5,643 bases of DNA from positions 1 through 5,643 of the forward strand of contig SYIB01000092.1 in assembly GCA_005798965.1 (NCBI GenBank). Direction: 5' to 3'. Every line of letters starts with the position of its first letter. Position 1 is the stretch's first letter. Origin of the DNA: Planctomycetia bacterium. GTDB lineage: Bacteria > Planctomycetota > Phycisphaerae > Phycisphaerales > SM1A02. A program made the position numbers and the translations under genes. The notes beneath the pieces were generated by a model, which had not been told where the DNA came from, did no database searches, and saw nothing but the letters and a program-made list of their open reading frames with translations. This document shows positions 5,527 to 5,643 of the stretch, one piece after another.

Positions 5527-5643
5527 TCAGGCTCCGCAGCCCAATCGTGCCAAAAGTTGCCTGGTTGCCTTGATGCCATCTGGTTCCGAGAGCCTGCCAC
5601 CCTCGTACTCGATGCCGATCCAGCCGGAGTACCCGGCAGCACG
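5527..5643 (-). CDS. C-terminal end of a sugar phosphate isomerase/epimerase-like TIM-barrel protein (partial)
   Basis: The minus strand is open from the right edge to a TGA at 5529-5527, giving the last 38 residues of a protein whose start lies outside the window. The stretch GYSGWIGIEYEG (4-15 of the fragment) followed by LSEPDGIKATRQLLARLG (18-35) looks like the final strand and helix of xylose-isomerase-like TIM-barrel proteins (AP endonuclease family 2 / sugar phosphate isomerase/epimerase). There the Glu of the IEYEG strand is often a metal or substrate residue. The substrate cannot be deduced from so little. It lies 29 nt upstream of tdh on the same strand, so it is probably in the same operon. 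An overlapping open frame in another phase (5642 down to 5358) is rejected because it runs across the start of tdh and has no family resemblance. Confidence 0.72.
   Translation of the reverse strand, partial: RAAGYSGWIGIEYEGGRLSEPDGIKATRQLLARLGCGA

Noticed and set aside
5358..5642. Minus-strand open frame overlapping the start of tdh and the isomerase end
   Set aside because: It is out of frame with both genes and lacks resemblance. The 5527-5643 frame instead gives a recognisable TIM-barrel C-terminus ending 29 nt before tdh.

Overview
The window holds ordinary bacterial chromosomal genes: seven coding regions, two of them cut by the window edges, with almost no non-coding space. G+C is high, roughly two thirds by eye. 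There is no sign of a mobile element, CRISPR array, RNA gene or phage. Every visible stop codon is TGA, and most visible starts lack a good Shine-Dalgarno sequence. The gene content (short-chain-type threonine dehydrogenase with Kbl, a sugar-phosphate-isomerase-like TIM barrel, a secreted LTxxQ-like protein, a fused beta-lactamase-fold/rhodanese protein) would suit Planctomycetota or a similar high-GC free-living lineage. That assignment is an inference with low certainty.

Left part (1-1675): a secreted, Met-rich LTxxQ-like protein runs off the left edge on the minus strand. A 113-bp divergent gap follows, containing a GC-rich hairpin. On the plus strand come the two halves of an Mrp/ApbC-type iron-sulfur or P-loop protein: a DUF59 (MIP18-like) domain (575-868) and the ParA-like ATPase (884-1675). 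They are normally one polypeptide of about 350-370 residues. Here they lie in the same reading frame, separated only by one TGA and five sense codons. The translated gap plus the ATPase start reads like the usual Mrp inter-domain linker. The ATPase also lacks the CxxC motif that carries the bridging Fe-S cluster in classical Mrp/ApbC.

Right part (1676-5643): four minus-strand genes are read right to left with gaps of 29, 78 and 27 bases, probably one operon. They are the C-terminal end of a sugar phosphate isomerase/epimerase-like protein, a short-chain-type L-threonine 3-dehydrogenase, glycine C-acetyltransferase (Kbl), and a metallo-beta-lactamase/double-rhodanese protein of the persulfide dioxygenase type. 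The dehydrogenase and Kbl together turn threonine into glycine plus acetyl-CoA through 2-amino-3-oxobutyrate. The last gene converges on mrp with no bases between the two stop codons; they form a TGATCA palindrome.

I do not see an undescribed multi-gene system. The observation most worth following up is the in-frame stop codon that splits Mrp, together with the missing CxxC.
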